Notes: generated by a model from the sequence alone, not told the origin. A stretch of DNA of 64,000 bases from Sphingomonas sp. (GCF_017744835.1 NZ_JAGIAM010000002.1:186001-250000), one strand, 5' to 3'; positions 45,959-54,920 are shown, counted from the stretch's first letter. Numbers and translations are program-made.

Positions 45959-48900
45959 TCAGGGCCGGGCGGCGTAGAGCGCGTGGTGCGTGAGGATGAA
46001 CAGCGTGCGCCGATCGGGCCCGCCGAAGAGGATCTGGAGCGGCCGATCGGGCACGTCGATGCGGCCGATCGCCTTGCCGTCGCTGCCGTAGACGAACACC
46101 TGGCCGTTCGCGACGAAGACGCGGCCCTGGCCGTCGACCGCGACGCTCTCGCCGCCGCGATTGCCGAAGGGCTTGAGATCGGCCAGCGTGCCGCCGGCAC
46201 CCACCGTGCCGCTGTAGGTGATGTTCTCCGAGCCATTGGTCACGAAGATCCGCTCGCCCGGCCGGCCGCTCACCAGCCCGTTGGCATTGAGACCGTTCGA
46301 CCAGCGCCAGCCGGCATGGTCGATCGGACCCTGCTGCCAGACGCGGAAGGCGGGGAGCGCGATGCTGCCGTCGGGCGAGACATATTCCTGCGCCTTGGGC
46401 GTACCGACCTCGCGCGCGAACAGCTCGGCGAGCGTGGTGAACTCGTAGGTCTTGTGGTCGAGCTGGTCGCGGAACTCGCCGTTCTGCCACCAATTGACCG
46501 GAAGCAGCGTCCGCGCCCCGCTGCCGGCGCGCACCGGCGTCGGCTGGATCACGGTGAGCTGGTCGGGCGGGCCGGCCGGATCGAAGGAATAGACCGAACC
46601 CTTGGGCCCGAGCGACGACAGCACGAGCAGGTGGCCCGACGCATCGACCGCGAGGTTGACCGGATCGAGCGCCTGATCGCGAACCGTCTCCAGACCTTTG
46701 GCGTCGGTCCAGCGATGGATGCGCTGGAAGCGCCGGTCGATGAAATAGAGCGCGCCCTTCGCATCGACCGTGGCACCGGAGATCGACCAGAAACCGTCGG
46801 CGAGCTTGTCGACCGAAGTCAGGCTGGCGGAGGGCGGTGCGATGGTGCGGCCGGCCGCGCCGATGTCGAGCTGGGCGAACTCGCGCTCGCGGACCACCAG
46901 CTTGCGCGACACGTCCTCGATGGCATTGTCGAACGGATATTTGCTCGCGCGCAGGAAGGTGCCGCAGCCTTCGTCGTCGCAGCTCGCATAGCCGCTCTCG
47001 GCGTTCACATGCAGGTTGCGGAAGCGGATGTTCTCCGAATTGAACAGCTTCACGGCGCTGCGCTGGGGGGCATAGCTGCGCGTCACGCGATAGCCGTGGT
47101 AGTTGGCGAACAGCAGGTTGCGCGAGTTGCGGATCTCCAGCGACACGGCATTCGGGCCGTCGCCCACTTCCTGCTCGGTCTGGGGCGCGAGGAATTCCCA
47201 ATTCTCGACATTGTCGAGGACGAACTCGTTGCGCGCGTGGTGCTCGACCGACACTTCGTAGATATGGCCCGGCGTGCGGGTGTTGGTGATGGTGAAGCCG
47301 GCCGAGGCGAAGGTGTTGGGGCTCCACACGTCGGTGAAGGTGCCGCCGCCACCATCGGTGACCCAGATGCTCGGATATTGCGCGTCCATGCGCCCGTCGG
47401 TCACCGGATCGCCGCTGTGCGCCGAGAGGATGCCGAGCGGCTTGCCATCGGCGGTGGGCGTGCCGCCGCCGCCCATGATCTTGACGTCCTCGACCAGGCT
47501 GTTCTCGCCCGATCGCCACAGCAATGCGGAGGCGCGCGGGTTCACGCGGCCCGTGAACAGGCCGAGCCCGGACAGGATGTTGTCGCCGCCGGCAGGAGTC
47601 TCGAGGATCGGCACCACGGGGCCCAGCCCGCGGTGGAGCGGATTGTCGTCGGGGATGTAGAGCTGCGTCATCGCCGGATGCAGCCCGACCAGCACCGTAT
47701 CCGGGCGCAGCTTCAGTCGATCGGTGACCTTGTAGAAGCCGGTGGGGAAATAGAGGACGCGGTGTCCGTCGATCGCGCGCTGGAGCGCGGCGGTGTCGTC
47801 GGCCTTGCCGTCGCCGACGACGCCGAGGCTGCGGACGTCGACCCATTCGGCCATGTCGGGGAGCGCACGGATCGCGGGCGCGCGGCGCCGGGGCATCGCG
47901 GGCAGCGAGCGGATGTCCGCCACGGTCTTGTACTCGCCCGTCCGGCCCAGCTCGGGAACCGCCAGGCCGTAGGAGAAGGATGCGACCTGATACGCCCTGC
48001 CCTTGCCGTCGACGGTGCGCCCGGTGTCACGGAAGCGCGCGAAGACCGGGCTGTTGACCGCCAGCGCATTCTCGAAGCCGACCTGAGTGAAGACATTGTT
48101 CTCGTTCGAGATGACGACGCCCGCGCGGCTGACGTTCTCGAAGCGGACGTCCTTGCCCCAGAGCGAGTCGGAGTAGCCGCGGTCGATCTCGATCCCGACC
48201 GGCGTGTCGCGGATGGCGACGTTGACCAAGGTCAAGTCGACCTCATGCTCGCGGATCGCGGCGTCGCGCTGGCCTGCGAAGCTGGAGTCGATCAGCGTGA
48301 ACTGCCACGCCGGCGAGGTCTTCTCGGTGACGATGCCGTAGCGCCCGCCCTGGAAGTGGACGTTCTCGATGACGTTGCCCGCCTGATAGACGCCGGCGAA
48401 GGCCGAGCCGAGGCGGAAGTCCATGTCGCGGAGGAAGGCGTGCTGGGCCATGCGGAAGCGCACGCCCGCCGCCGCAGGATTGCCCTCGCCGATCTCGATG
48501 TCGACGTTGCGCATCGACGAGTAGAAGGTGCCCGAATTGGCGTCGCGCACCACTTTGTCGCGCGGCACGACGGTGGGCACGGGCACCGGCACCTTGCCGA
48601 CATTGTACTGATCGTCGCCGCCGAAGACGATCATCGTCGAGACGCCCTGCTGGAACCCCGGCGTGTTGGCGCCGAGCAGGATCACCGGGCGCGTGGGGCC
48701 GACGCCATAGACGCGGACGCCTGCCGGAACGACCAAAGTGCGCGTGATACGGTATCTGCCCGAGGGCAGGAAAACGAGCCCGTGGTGAGTCTTGCCGACG
48801 GCCTGGTCGAGCGCCTTCTGCAGCGCGTCGGTGTCGTCGGCCCTGCCGTCGCCCTTTGCCTGGACGGTCACGGCATCGGGCTCGGCGGGCGGGTGCGGGA

Positions 48901-48979
48901 AGACCGACGCGCCCTGCGCGAGAACCTGCGCCGGCGCGGTCACTGCCAGCACACCAACCAGAGCGCAGTGCATCCTCAT
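45959..48979 (-). CDS. Secreted double beta-helix / SMP-30-like fusion protein, copy 2
   Basis: This is a paralogue of the protein at 39716-42760 with the same layout: signal peptide (ALVGVLAVTAPAQVLAQ), first helix module (KGDGRADDTDALQKALD), second module (VVGDGKADDTAALQRAID) and SMP-30-like C-terminus (VDAKGALYFIDRRFQRIHRW, VDGQGRVFVANGQVFVYG, FGGPDRRTLFILTHHALY). Long blocks are identical or nearly so between the two, for example RPVILLGANTPGFQ and KAQEYVSPDGS, so a duplication is evident. I place the start at the ATG at 48979, with GGAGGG just upstream. Codons at 48997 and 49000 are possible longer starts. It is divergent from gluconokinase. Confidence 0.8.
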   Translation of the reverse strand: MRMHCALVGVLAVTAPAQVLAQGASVFPHPPAEPDAVTVQAKGDGRADDTDALQKALDQAVGKTHHGLVFLPSGRYRITRTLVVPAGVRVYGVGPTRPVILLGANTPGFQQGVSTMIVFGGDDQYNVGKVPVPVPTVVPRDKVVRDANSGTFYSSMRNVDIEIGEGNPAAAGVRFRMAQHAFLRDMDFRLGSAFAGVYQAGNVIENVHFQGGRYGIVTEKTSPAWQFTLIDSSFAGQRDAAIREHEVDLTLVNVAIRDTPVGIEIDRGYSDSLWGKDVRFENVSRAGVVISNENNVFTQVGFENALAVNSPVFARFRDTGRTVDGKGRAYQVASFSYGLAVPELGRTGEYKTVADIRSLPAMPRRRAPAIRALPDMAEWVDVRSLGVVGDGKADDTAALQRAIDGHRVLYFPTGFYKVTDRLKLRPDTVLVGLHPAMTQLYIPDDNPLHRGLGPVVPILETPAGGDNILSGLGLFTGRVNPRASALLWRSGENSLVEDVKIMGGGGTPTADGKPLGILSAHSGDPVTDGRMDAQYPSIWVTDGGGGTFTDVWSPNTFASAGFTITNTRTPGHIYEVSVEHHARNEFVLDNVENWEFLAPQTEQEVGDGPNAVSLEIRNSRNLLFANYHGYRVTRSYAPQRSAVKLFNSENIRFRNLHVNAESGYASCDDEGCGTFLRASKYPFDNAIEDVSRKLVVREREFAQLDIGAAGRTIAPPSASLTSVDKLADGFWSISGATVDAKGALYFIDRRFQRIHRWTDAKGLETVRDQALDPVNLAVDASGHLLVLSSLGPKGSVYSFDPAGPPDQLTVIQPTPVRAGSGARTLLPVNWWQNGEFRDQLDHKTYEFTTLAELFAREVGTPKAQEYVSPDGSIALPAFRVWQQGPIDHAGWRWSNGLNANGLVSGRPGERIFVTNGSENITYSGTVGAGGTLADLKPFGNRGGESVAVDGQGRVFVANGQVFVYGSDGKAIGRIDVPDRPLQILFGGPDRRTLFILTHHALYAARP

Positions 48980-49042
48980 CCAGCCCTCCACCGCCATCAA
49001 TCAATCCTGATCGCTAACCGACCGTCCCGCCAGAGGCATCTG

Positions 49043-49057
49043 CTACCAAGGTCGTAG
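49043..49057. promoter_or_regulatory. Second copy of the candidate gluconate-region operator
   Basis: CTAC-CAAGGTC-GTAG, containing ACCAAGGTCGTAG, lies in the divergent gap between fusion copy 2 (minus) and gluconokinase (plus). It matches 12 of 13 bases of the site at 45936-45948, although its palindrome is weaker. Its position could serve both genes. Confidence 0.4.
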
Positions 49058-49145
49058 TTTCCAGCCCGCCGGCATCCATCCAAAGGTACGGCCGCATCGG
49101 CCCCGGCCATGCCCGACCGGCCTCACCAGTATCGAGGATGTCGCC

Positions 49146-49688
49146 TTGCCCCCTATTGTTCGTCCTGCGTCGCCGTTCGCCGTGATCGTCATGGGCGTGA
49201 GCGGCTGCGGCAAGTCGACGCTGGGCGCGTTGCTCGCCGAGGCGCTCGGTTGCCCCTTCCTCGAAGGCGACGATTTCCATTCGCGCGAGGCGATCGCCAA
49301 GATGCGGAGCGGACAGCCGCTGAGCGACGAGGACCGCTGGCCGTGGCTCGACCGGCTGGGCCAGGCGACCGCCCAGTCGATCGCCGAGCATGGCGCGGCG
49401 GTCGCCGCCTGCTCGGCGCTGCGGCTGCGCTACCGCGACCGGCTGCGCGCCACGATCGGGCGGCCGGTACAGCTGGTGCTGCTCGAGAACAGCCGCGAGC
49501 GGCTGCTCGAGCGGCTGACGGCGCGGCCCGGCCATTTCATGCCGGTGGGGCTGCTCGACAGCCAGCTCGCCACGCTCGAGCGCCCGCAGCCGAACGAAGC
49601 GGCGCTGACCCTGGTCACCGAAGAGGCACCCGGCCTGCTGCGCGACCAGGTGCTGGAACGACTGGAGACCGCCCCGCTCAGGGCATGA
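49146..49688 (+). CDS. gntK: Gluconokinase
   Basis: It phosphorylates D-gluconate to 6-phosphogluconate, which enters the Entner-Doudoroff pathway in this group. The 180-residue P-loop kinase has VMGVSGCGKSTLGALLAEAL, EGDDFHSREAIAKMRSGQPLSDEDRWPWL and the LTARPGHFMPVGLLDSQLATLE signature with C-terminal VTEEA, all typical of GntK. The start is a TTG at 49146 with AGGA 8 bases upstream. It converges on gntR with an 11-base overlap of the coding ends. Together with gntP it gives a complete gluconate uptake and activation set. Confidence 0.94.
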   Translation: MPPIVRPASPFAVIVMGVSGCGKSTLGALLAEALGCPFLEGDDFHSREAIAKMRSGQPLSDEDRWPWLDRLGQATAQSIAEHGAAVAACSALRLRYRDRLRATIGRPVQLVLLENSRERLLERLTARPGHFMPVGLLDSQLATLERPQPNEAALTLVTEEAPGLLRDQVLERLETAPLRA

Positions 49689-50355
49689 GGCGGCGGCGGC
49701 CCTCGCCGAGGTGCCAGCGCATCGCCAGCGCGGCGCGCTCCGGGTCCTGCATGCGGATCGAATCGACGATCTCCTCATGCTCGTGGAGCATCACCGCGAT
49801 GACTTCGGGCGGGCGCGACCGCGAGATGTCGACGCCGGCGCGCATCACCTTCTCGACGTCGGACCAGAGCGCGTCGAAGGCATGGAGGAAGGCGGGGTTG
49901 CCGGTCGCCTCGGCGATGCAGCGGTGCAGCTCCATGTCCTCGTCGTGCGCCGGGGCGCTCGACAGCAGGGTTTCACGCAACCGCGCCATTGCGTGCTCGA
50001 GCCGGTCCATCTGCTCGGCAGTGCGGCGCAGCGCCGCGAGGCGCGCCGCCTCCGCCTCGAGGACGAAGCGGACCTCGTAGCTGCCGAGCGTGGTCGGCAG
50101 CTCGACGAGCGGCATGAAGGCGATCAGCCGCTCCGACGGGCGCCCCTTGACGAACGAGCCGGCGCCGCGCCGCGCCTCGGTGATTCCGTCCGAGGCAAGA
50201 CGAACCAGCGCCTCGCGCACGATCGCGCGCGACACGCCGAACAATTCGGCGAGCTTGGACTCGGACGGAAGGCGCGCGCCCACTTCCAGGTCCTTCGTCT
50301 TGATGAACTCGACGATGCCCGCATAGGCCTGATCGGAAAGCCGCACGTGGTTCAT
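49678..50355 (-). CDS. GntR-family transcriptional regulator (FCD/FadR subfamily)
   Basis: The 225-residue protein has an N-terminal winged helix (DLEVGARLPSESKLAELFGVSRAIVREALVRLASDGITEARRGAGSFV) and an all-helical FCD ligand domain. The conserved metal or ligand residues appear in EVRFVLEAEAARLAA, DMELHRCIAEATGN (Asp/His) and HEHEEIVDSI plus MRWHL (His). It probably represses the gluconate/glycan genes and responds to gluconate or a sugar acid. It follows gntP by 39 bases in the same direction and overlaps the 3' end of gntK by 11 bases. Confidence 0.93.
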   Translation of the reverse strand: MNHVRLSDQAYAGIVEFIKTKDLEVGARLPSESKLAELFGVSRAIVREALVRLASDGITEARRGAGSFVKGRPSERLIAFMPLVELPTTLGSYEVRFVLEAEAARLAALRRTAEQMDRLEHAMARLRETLLSSAPAHDEDMELHRCIAEATGNPAFLHAFDALWSDVEKVMRAGVDISRSRPPEVIAVMLHEHEEIVDSIRMQDPERAALAMRWHLGEGRRRLMP

Positions 50356-50394
50356 CGGAGCAGTCTTCCTTCGTTCGGCATCGCCATCGCCGGG

Positions 50395-51741
50395 CTATAG
50401 TATGGAGCTGCCGAGAAGTACCAGCAGCAAGCCTATGACCGCGATCACGGTTTCCATGATCGACCATGTCTTGAACGTGCCGGGCATGTCGGTGCCCAGA
50501 TAGCTCTTCACCAGCCAGAAGCCCGGATCGTTGACGTGCGAGAAGAACAGCGATCCCGCGCCGATCGCGAGCACCATCCATTCGGGCGCGACGCCCGAGG
50601 CGGCGGCGAGCCCCTTCATCATGCCCGCGGTGGTGATCGTCGCCACGGTCGCCGATCCGGTCGCGAGGCGGATGCACACCGAGACGCTCCAGGCGAGCAG
50701 CAGCGGCGAGATCGCGCCGCCGGCGGCGAGGCGCACCAGCATGTCCGAAAGGCCGGCGGAGACCAGCACCTGCTTGAGCGCGCCGCCCGCGCCGATCGCC
50801 AGCAGCACGCCCCCGGCGGGGAACATCGCCTCGTTCCAGATCGTGCGCTGGATGCCGGCATCGAGCATGCGGCGGCCGAACAGGAGCGGGAGCGCGGCGA
50901 GCGTCGCGACGAGCAGCGCGGAGACGGGGTGGCTCACCAGCCCGAGCCAATGCATCTTGGCCGCGAGATCGGGGGGAAGCAGCGCGACCGCCTGCCCCGC
51001 CGCGATCAGCACCACGGGCAGCAGGATCGCGGCGAGCGCGCGGCCGACGGGCGGCGTCGGTGCTTCGACCTTGGCAGGCTCGAGCAAGGGCGGGCTCAGC
51101 TTGACGCCGGGCGCTGTGAAGCGCGCCAGCAGCGGGCCGGCGATGATCGCGGTCGGGATGCCGACCAGCAGGCCATAGACGAGGGTCAGCCCCAGGTTTG
51201 CCCCGAGCGCGTCGACCGCGAGCAGAGGGCCCGGATGCGGCGGCACCAGCGCGTGGACGACCGACAGGCCGGCGAGCGCGGGCAACATGAGCTGGAGTTT
51301 CGCCGCGTCGCCATTGCGGCCGCTCGGCAGCGCGGCGGCTGCCGAGGCGACGATCGGGAGCAGCAGCACCAGCCCGGTCTCGAAGAACAGCGGAAGGCCG
51401 ATGACGATCGCCGTGACCAGGCTCGCCCAGGGCGCACCCCTGGGCCCGGAGAGACGGAGCGCCGAACGCGCCAGCCCGCCGGCGCCGTCCGAGAGCTGGA
51501 GCATCGCGCCGAGCCCCAGGCCGAGCGCGACCACCAGGCCGGTGCCGCCGAGGATGGCCCCCGCGCCTTTCTCGACTGCCTTGGCGGTTTCCTCCATCGG
51601 CAGGCCGGCGAGCAGCCCGACGGCGAAGGCGCCGCAGAGCAGCCCGACGAAGGGGTGGAGCCGGCCCCGGATGATCAGCACGATCGAAAGGGCAATGCCG
51701 CAAATGGCTGCGGCGACGAGCCGGTAATCGGCCGGCGTCAT
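50395..51741 (-). CDS. gntP: GntP-family gluconate:H+ symporter
   Basis: The 448-residue inner-membrane permease has about 12-14 hydrophobic segments and the family landmarks LHPFVGLLCGAFAVGLLAG, GAILGGTGLVVALGLGLGAML, VHALVPPHPGPL, RLATGSATVATITTAGMM and FSHVNDPGFWLVKSYLG. It imports gluconate or a closely related aldonate across the cytoplasmic membrane. It is first in a gntP-gntR unit next to gluconokinase. Two paralogous proteins with lactonase-like domains upstream could produce its substrate in the periplasm or outside the cell. Confidence 0.94.
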   Translation of the reverse strand: MTPADYRLVAAAICGIALSIVLIIRGRLHPFVGLLCGAFAVGLLAGLPMEETAKAVEKGAGAILGGTGLVVALGLGLGAMLQLSDGAGGLARSALRLSGPRGAPWASLVTAIVIGLPLFFETGLVLLLPIVASAAAALPSGRNGDAAKLQLMLPALAGLSVVHALVPPHPGPLLAVDALGANLGLTLVYGLLVGIPTAIIAGPLLARFTAPGVKLSPPLLEPAKVEAPTPPVGRALAAILLPVVLIAAGQAVALLPPDLAAKMHWLGLVSHPVSALLVATLAALPLLFGRRMLDAGIQRTIWNEAMFPAGGVLLAIGAGGALKQVLVSAGLSDMLVRLAAGGAISPLLLAWSVSVCIRLATGSATVATITTAGMMKGLAAASGVAPEWMVLAIGAGSLFFSHVNDPGFWLVKSYLGTDMPGTFKTWSIMETVIAVIGLLLVLLGSSIL

Positions 51742-51833
51742 CGCGCGATTCGCCTGGATACAGGGGCCGGATCATGGCCGCCCGAAAGCGCCTGCTGGAA
51801 CTGAATGGTCCGCCCCCTCTCCCAAGGATGTCC

Positions 51834-51853
51834 GGTTTCGTGCGACCGAAACC
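51834..51853. promoter_or_regulatory. Inverted repeat upstream of gntP
   Basis: GGTTTCG-TGCGAC-CGAAACC is a perfect 7-bp inverted repeat with a 6-base centre, 93-112 bases upstream of the gntP start. It may be an operator or a leader hairpin. The rest of the 51742-52045 intergenic region holds no ORF that looks real. A CTTGGC / TATAAA pair on the minus strand (around 51860-51895) is a weak promoter candidate for gntP. Confidence 0.4.
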
Positions 51854-51942
51854 TGTTGGACAGCTTTTATACGTCAACCACCGAAATGCCAAGGTTTTCG
51901 GAGTATGAGCGCCAGTTTGCCCCAAATTTGCGAAGAATCGGC

Positions 51943-51972
51943 TTGAACCTGTCTAACCAATTCCCCTATGGT
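51943..51972 (+). promoter_or_regulatory. Candidate sigma-70 promoter for the LuxR-HTH gene
   Basis: TTGAAC (51943-51948) and TATGGT (51967-51972) are separated by 18 bases, 74 bases upstream of the ATG at 52046. The fit to the -35/-10 consensus is moderate and based on inspection only. Confidence 0.3.
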
Positions 51973-52045
51973 ACCGTTAACGAGTCCAGGGGCCGGCTTC
52001 GGTCGCGGCGCCCGAAAATGGATCGGCAAAAGAGGGAGAGGCACG

Positions 52046-52315
52046 ATGCATCCAGTGGCGGACATGCATGACGATCTCGGCCAGCGCGAACGCAGGGCAG
52101 CCGAACCGGACCGGTCGGCGCCGCAGCTGACGCCCACGCAGATGCAGGTGCTGCGCTGCGTTCATTCCGGACTGTTGAACAAACAGATCGCCCATGAGCT
52201 GGGCATCGCCGAAGCGACGGTGAAGGTTCACATGACCGCGGTCATGCGCAAGCTCAACGTGCGCAACCGTACCCAGGCCGCGATCGCCGCCAGCCAGTTC
52301 CGGCTGGTCGCCTAG
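52046..52315 (+). CDS. Small LuxR-type HTH transcription factor
   Basis: The 89-residue protein consists almost only of a GerE/LuxR-type DNA-binding domain (LTPTQMQVLRCVHSGLLNKQIAHELGIAEATVKVHMTAVMRKLNVRNRTQAAI) preceded by a short charged tail. There is no receiver or autoinducer domain. The start is the ATG at 52046 after AGGGAGAGG; the frame stays open upstream, but that part looks non-coding. Its targets are unknown. It converges on the HPP gene, with 7 bases between the stop codons. Confidence 0.85.
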   Translation: MHPVADMHDDLGQRERRAAEPDRSAPQLTPTQMQVLRCVHSGLLNKQIAHELGIAEATVKVHMTAVMRKLNVRNRTQAAIAASQFRLVA

Positions 52316-52322
52316 CGGAGCG

Positions 52323-53045
52323 TTACCGCCGCCCGCCCGTGGCCCTGCGCAGGGGCACGACCTTCTCCTGATCGGCCGCGCGGCGCTCGAGCGCATGGAT
52401 CTCGGCGCGCGAGAGCAGCAGGTCGAGATCCTCGCGGCTGATGTCGAAACTGTCGGGCAGCTCGGCGAGCGCGCGGTCGATGTCCTCCAGGTGCAGCCCC
52501 GAAGCCTCGAGCGGCGGCCCCGCCGGAACCGCGACGTGCGGGTAGCTGTGGCCCGACATGCGGTGGAAGAACATGCCGAGCGAGACCAGCGCGATCGAAT
52601 TGAGCGCCACCGGCGCGAAGGCGAAGGTCAGCCCCGCCATGTGGATGTCCTGCGTGCCGATCACCGCGGTCAGCGCCGCCGCGCCGCCGGGCGGGTGAAG
52701 GCAGCGGCACAGCGACATCGCGAGGATCGCCGCGCCCACCGCCACGCCGGCCGCGATGGTGTGATCGGGGATGTACCGGAACGCGAGCACCCCCATGAGC
52801 GCGGAGATCGTGTTCCCGCCGACCACCGACCACGGCTGGGCGAGCGGGCTCGACGGCACCGCGAACACCAGCACCGCCGATGCGCCGAGCGGGGCCACGA
52901 TGATCGGCAGATTGTGCAGCGCCAGCGGAAACTGCGAGCAGACCACGATCGTGAGCGCCAGACAGACAGTCGCGCCGATGCAGGCGACGATACGATCGCC
53001 GAGGCGCGCGCCCGCGAGCACTGGACTGAAAACCCTGATGTTCAT
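52323..53045 (-). CDS. HPP-family integral membrane protein
   Basis: The 240-residue protein has four to five membrane helices in its first 160 residues, with the family motif CRCLHPPGGAAAL and VVGGNTISALMGVLAF. A hydrophilic C-terminal tail (about 175-240) is rich in Glu, Asp and Arg. HPP proteins are little characterised; some cyanobacterial members take part in nitrite transport. The start is the ATG at 53045. The longer open frame upstream is only overlap with glmS. It lies 29 bases downstream of glmS in the same direction and could be read through from it. Confidence 0.85.
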   Translation of the reverse strand: MNIRVFSPVLAGARLGDRIVACIGATVCLALTIVVCSQFPLALHNLPIIVAPLGASAVLVFAVPSSPLAQPWSVVGGNTISALMGVLAFRYIPDHTIAAGVAVGAAILAMSLCRCLHPPGGAAALTAVIGTQDIHMAGLTFAFAPVALNSIALVSLGMFFHRMSGHSYPHVAVPAGPPLEASGLHLEDIDRALAELPDSFDISREDLDLLLSRAEIHALERRAADQEKVVPLRRATGGRR

Positions 53046-53074
53046 GATACCCCGGAACGGCCCGACGTCCGCCG

Positions 53075-54898
53075 CTATTCGACCGTCACCGATTTTGCGA
53101 GGTTGCGCGGCTGGTCGACGTCGGTGCCCTTCGCCACGGCCACATGATAGGCGAGCAGCTGCACCGGCACGGCATAGACCAAAGGCGCAATCAGCGGATG
53201 GACGCTGGGCATCTCGATGGTCGCGATCGCGTCCTCGCCTGCCTGGGCAAGGCCCTCGGCGTCGGAGATCAGCACCACGCGCGCGCCGCGGGCCTTGGCT
53301 TCCTGCATGTTCGACACGGTCTTGTCGAAGAGCGGGCCCGAGGGGGCGAGAACGATCAGCGGCACGCTGTCGTCGATCAGCGCGATCGGCCCGTGCTTCA
53401 TCTCGCCCGAGGCATAACCTTCGGCGTGGATGTAGCTGATTTCCTTGAGCTTGAGCGCGCCTTCCAGCGCCAGCGGATAATCGGGGCCGCGGCCGAGATA
53501 GAGCACGTCGCGCGCCTGGGCGATCGTATGCGCCATCGCTTCGATCTCCGCATCGTGCGCGAGCGCGGCGTTGATGCCGGCGGGCGCCTCGATCAGGTGG
53601 CGGACGATCTCGCGCTCTTCGTCCTCGGCGAGCTTGCCCTTGGCGCGCGCGAGATTGACTGCGAGCGCGGCCATCACGGCGAGCTGGCACGTGAAGGCCT
53701 TCGTCGAAGCGACGCCGATCTCGGGGCCGGCATGGGTCGAGAGCAGCAGGTCGACTTCGCGCGCCATCGAGCTGGTCGGCACGTTGATGATGCCCGCGGT
53801 GGTGACGCCATTGGCCTTCATGTGGCGCAGCGCCGCGAGCGTGTCGGCGGTCTCGCCCGACTGGCTGACCACCACGCCCAGCGTGTTCGGCAGCAGTACG
53901 GGATCGCGATAACGGAACTCACTAGCGACATCGACTTCGACCGGCAGGCGGGCGAAGCGCTCGATCCAGTATTTGCCGATCATCCCGACATAGGAGGCGG
54001 TGCCGCAGGCGACGATCGCGACGCGCTCGATCTTCCTGAGGTCGAAGTCCATGTCCGGGAGCGCGACCTTCTGCTCGACCGGGCGGACATAGGACTGGAG
54101 AGTCTGGGCGACCACGACGGGCTGCTCGTAGATCTCCTTCTGCATGAAATGGCGGTGATTGCCCTTGTCGATCAGCGCAGCCGATGCGCCCGAATGGACG
54201 ATCGGGCGCTCGACGGCATTGTTCTCTCGATCGAAGATCTCGATCTTCTCGCGCGTCACTACCGCCCAGTCGCCTTCCTCGAGATAGGCGATGCGCTGGG
54301 TGAGCGAGGCGAGCGCGTGCGCGTCGGAGCCGAGATAATTCTCGCCCTCGCCATAGCCGACGGTCAGCGGCGCGCCGAGGCGGCCGCAGATCAGCATGTC
54401 GGGCTGGTTGCGGAACAGGAAGGCGACCGCGAAGGCGCCGTGGAGCTGGGGCAGCACCGCGGCGACGGCTTCACGCGGGCCGTGTCCGCGCTCGAGCTCG
54501 CGCGCGACGAGGTGCGCGACGACTTCGGTGTCGGTCTGGCTGAGGAAAGTGCGCCCTTCGGCGATCAGCTCGTCGCGCAGCGGCTTGAAGTTCTCGATGA
54601 TGCCGTTGTGGACGATCGAGACGTCGCCGACGATGTGCGGATGGGCATTGTCCTCGGTCGGCGCGCCGTGCGTCGCCCATCGCGTGTGGGCGATGCCGAT
54701 CGTGCCGGGGAGCGGCTTCTCGGCCAGGCGCTTGCCAAGGTTCAGAAGCTTGCCCTCGGCACGGCGACGCTCGATCCGGCCGTCGTTCAGCGTGGCAATA
54801 CCCGCCGAGTCATAGCCGCGATATTCGAGCCGCTTGAGCCCCTCGAACAAACGCCCGGCAACGTCCCCGTTCCCAACAATACCGACGATTCCGCACAT
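53075..54898 (-). CDS. glmS: Glutamine-fructose-6-phosphate aminotransferase (isomerising)
   Basis: It makes glucosamine-6-phosphate, the first committed step to UDP-GlcNAc for peptidoglycan and LPS. The 607-residue protein starts MCGIVGIVG with the N-terminal nucleophile Cys2. The glutaminase domain contains RLEYRGYDSAGIA, HTRWATHG, DNAHPH and VHNGIIENF, and two SIS domains follow (ACGTASYVG, SQSGETADTLAAL, LGRGPDYPLALEGALKLKE, MKHGPIALID). The start is the ATG at 54898, required for the N-terminal Cys. No glmS ribozyme is seen in the short 22-base leader. It is third in the glmU-hypothetical-glmS operon. Confidence 0.97.
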   Translation of the reverse strand: MCGIVGIVGNGDVAGRLFEGLKRLEYRGYDSAGIATLNDGRIERRRAEGKLLNLGKRLAEKPLPGTIGIAHTRWATHGAPTEDNAHPHIVGDVSIVHNGIIENFKPLRDELIAEGRTFLSQTDTEVVAHLVARELERGHGPREAVAAVLPQLHGAFAVAFLFRNQPDMLICGRLGAPLTVGYGEGENYLGSDAHALASLTQRIAYLEEGDWAVVTREKIEIFDRENNAVERPIVHSGASAALIDKGNHRHFMQKEIYEQPVVVAQTLQSYVRPVEQKVALPDMDFDLRKIERVAIVACGTASYVGMIGKYWIERFARLPVEVDVASEFRYRDPVLLPNTLGVVVSQSGETADTLAALRHMKANGVTTAGIINVPTSSMAREVDLLLSTHAGPEIGVASTKAFTCQLAVMAALAVNLARAKGKLAEDEEREIVRHLIEAPAGINAALAHDAEIEAMAHTIAQARDVLYLGRGPDYPLALEGALKLKEISYIHAEGYASGEMKHGPIALIDDSVPLIVLAPSGPLFDKTVSNMQEAKARGARVVLISDAEGLAQAGEDAIATIEMPSVHPLIAPLVYAVPVQLLAYHVAVAKGTDVDQPRNLAKSVTVE

Positions 54899-54920
54899 CT
54901 GGATTCGATCCCCTGCCGCA

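Noticed and set aside
42759..45977. Very long plus-strand frame opposite the TonB receptor
   Set aside because: The translation is Arg/Ala/Asp-rich with no domain. The minus strand has a signal peptide, TonB box, plug and barrel end. Long antisense frames are normal at this GC content.
54899..54920. glmS ribozyme upstream of glmS
   Set aside because: Only 22 bases separate glmS from the preceding gene, far too short for the ribozyme.
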